Shown: positions 63,297-64,000 of the stretch, in pieces
Layout of the letters: each line of letters begins with the position of its first letter
Numbering within the stretch: the stretch's first letter is position 1
Source: Nitrosospira multiformis
Lineage (GTDB): Bacteria; Pseudomonadota; Gammaproteobacteria; Burkholderiales; Nitrosomonadaceae
Assembly: GCF_003050865.1 (NCBI RefSeq)
Contig: NZ_QAOK01000002.1
Span: 62,001-126,000 of the forward strand
DNA: 64,000 bases
Reading direction: 5' to 3'
Program-made: the position numbers and the translations under genes
The notes under the pieces: generated by a model
The model's input: the letters and a program-made list of their open reading frames with translations, nothing else
Databases searched by the model: none
What the model was told of the DNA's origin: nothing

Positions 63297-63656
63297 TCAG
63301 CCGAGATCTATACCTTTTTCTCCTCCTTTGGGTCCCCAGAATACCACCCAGGTTCCAAAATCGCTCGAGAAATTCTCGAACCGGTGCTCAACGTTGGCGG
63401 GTACAAAAAGGCAGTCGCCCTCTTTGAATGGATAACGCTCCCCCTCGATCACCAGCTCACCCATTCCCCGATGCACGAAATAGACTTCATCCTGCTCGTG
63501 CGGCGTTTGCGGATCATGCCCGATGGGAGCGTAATATTCGACTGACATGGTGCCATGCGCCAGCGCAATGGCAAAACGTTCTCCCATTGGCCATTCCGCG
63601 GTTACGGGACCGGGAATGCGGGACAGTACTTCTTCAACGGTGGCTTTGATTTTCAA
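63297..63656 (-). CDS. Cupin domain protein
   Basis: Small cupin of 119 residues. The two cupin motifs are GHDPQTPHEQDEVYFVHRGM (G...H.H-like; H at QTPHEQDE, E for metal) and FVPANVEHRFENFSSDFGTW (second motif with H). It could be an isomerase, a sugar-binding protein or a mannose-6-phosphate-like enzyme; it is too generic to assign. TTG 63656 is the start because AGGAG lies 7 bases upstream and no ATG fits. It is alone on the strand. Confidence 0.8.
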   Translation of the reverse strand: MKIKATVEEVLSRIPGPVTAEWPMGERFAIALAHGTMSVEYYAPIGHDPQTPHEQDEVYFVHRGMGELVIEGERYPFKEGDCLFVPANVEHRFENFSSDFGTWVVFWGPKGGEKGIDLG

Positions 63657-63768
63657 TGAAGACTCCTATCGGAAAAGATCGTTTGTTTATGTCTCGATAC
63701 GAAATATCGCCTGCCCTCATCCCCTGGCGCTGTGAAAGGCAGAACGCATGCAAGAAATGCTATAAACG

Positions 63769-64000
63769 TTATTTGTTAGGAAGAGATTCCTCCGAAGTCT
63801 CGTCCGATATTTCCTGAAATCTGCCTGACAAAGCAGCTAGAAACTCGCTGCGGGAGGTCAGAAACCGGTAAAGCGGATAGGCAAGAACACCAAAGACTGC
63901 ACCCAGAAGCAGACCGGCAAACGGAGCTAAAAAGAGAGCGAGCAGCGCGCGACCGATCCCGCTGCTTTCGAAAGTGAAAAGTGCGTTTAAAGGAGAAAAT
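63769..64000 (-). CDS. Membrane protein, partial (N-terminus beyond window)
   Basis: C-terminal 76 residues of a minus-strand gene cut by the right window edge; the frame is open to the edge. One clear helix (ALLALFLAPFAGLLLGAVFG) is followed by AYPLYRFLTSRSEFLAALSG and an acidic end (DETSEESLPNK). No family was recognised. Confidence 0.5.
   Translation of the reverse strand, partial: FSPLNALFTFESSGIGRALLALFLAPFAGLLLGAVFGVLAYPLYRFLTSRSEFLAALSGRFQEISDETSEESLPNK

Noticed and set aside
1-64000. tRNA, rRNA, riboswitch, CRISPR and intact insertion sequence
   Set aside because: Reading for cloverleaf arms, conserved RNA motifs, regular spacers and transposase motifs with terminal inverted repeats gave no candidate; a covariance-model search would be needed to exclude small RNAs.

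Overview
The window looks like chromosome of a betaproteobacterium, most likely an ammonia oxidiser of the genus Nitrosospira or a close relative. This is inferred from moderately high GC, protein style and betaproteobacterial gene orders: radC/rpmB/rpmG beside coaBC-dut; ffh divergent from ccsA-like/corB/pilD/coaE/zapD; tsaB-rimI-udg; yciB-yciI-bolA-ppiC. No amo or hao gene is present, so the genus is not proven. No tRNA, rRNA, CRISPR array, phage module or intact insertion sequence was seen.

Layout: 1-7.9 kb holds a window-truncated MFS exporter, a zinc alcohol dehydrogenase, a small secreted Pro/Gly-rich protein, hisN, membrane proteins, an SDR-DoxX fusion, a DUF2269 protein and an isochorismatase-like hydrolase. 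From 8.2 to 19.1 kb lie housekeeping genes (desaturase, ribosomal proteins L28/L33, radC, coaBC, dut, ffh, corB, pilD, coaE, zapD). From 19.1 to 27.9 kb is an accessory stretch: a TIR-TM-coiled coil-TPR protein, a small Cys-tailed membrane protein, a very large FecR-TPR-beta-barrel fusion, a truncated MqsA-type antitoxin and a sigma-54 activator without a receiver domain. From 28.1 to 43.4 kb is mostly core: ispD, ispF, thpR, tsaB-rimI-udg, a HEAT/alpha-beta-hydrolase pair, lemA with two TPM-domain genes, lplT, alr, ppiC, bolA, yciI, yciB and msrB.

The most interesting locus is 43.7-46.5 kb on the minus strand. A PatA/PatG-like subtilase, a 96-aa CxxC protein and a stand-alone PatG-like domain protein are followed by two small genes with very strong ribosome binding sites. 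The two peptides share a leader-like N-terminus (MN[IM]PGF[ST]AE[SA]S), a VIPQ block and an identical CxC-x6-CxC motif. This looks like a cyanobactin-protease-related RiPP-type system. No YcaO, radical SAM, lanthipeptide synthase or dedicated exporter gene is visible beside it.

From 47 to 54 kb is a czcICBA-type RND heavy-metal efflux operon. From 54.4 to 64 kb is a GMC oxidoreductase fused to a DUF1080-like domain, a frameshifted second copy of the MFS exporter found at the window start, a DUF1259 protein, ChrB (without an adjacent chrA), an EamA transporter with a His-rich tail, a frameshifted bile acid:sodium symporter-like gene, a cupin and a truncated membrane protein. The 47-62 kb part therefore has a metal/oxyanion stress theme with visible gene decay.
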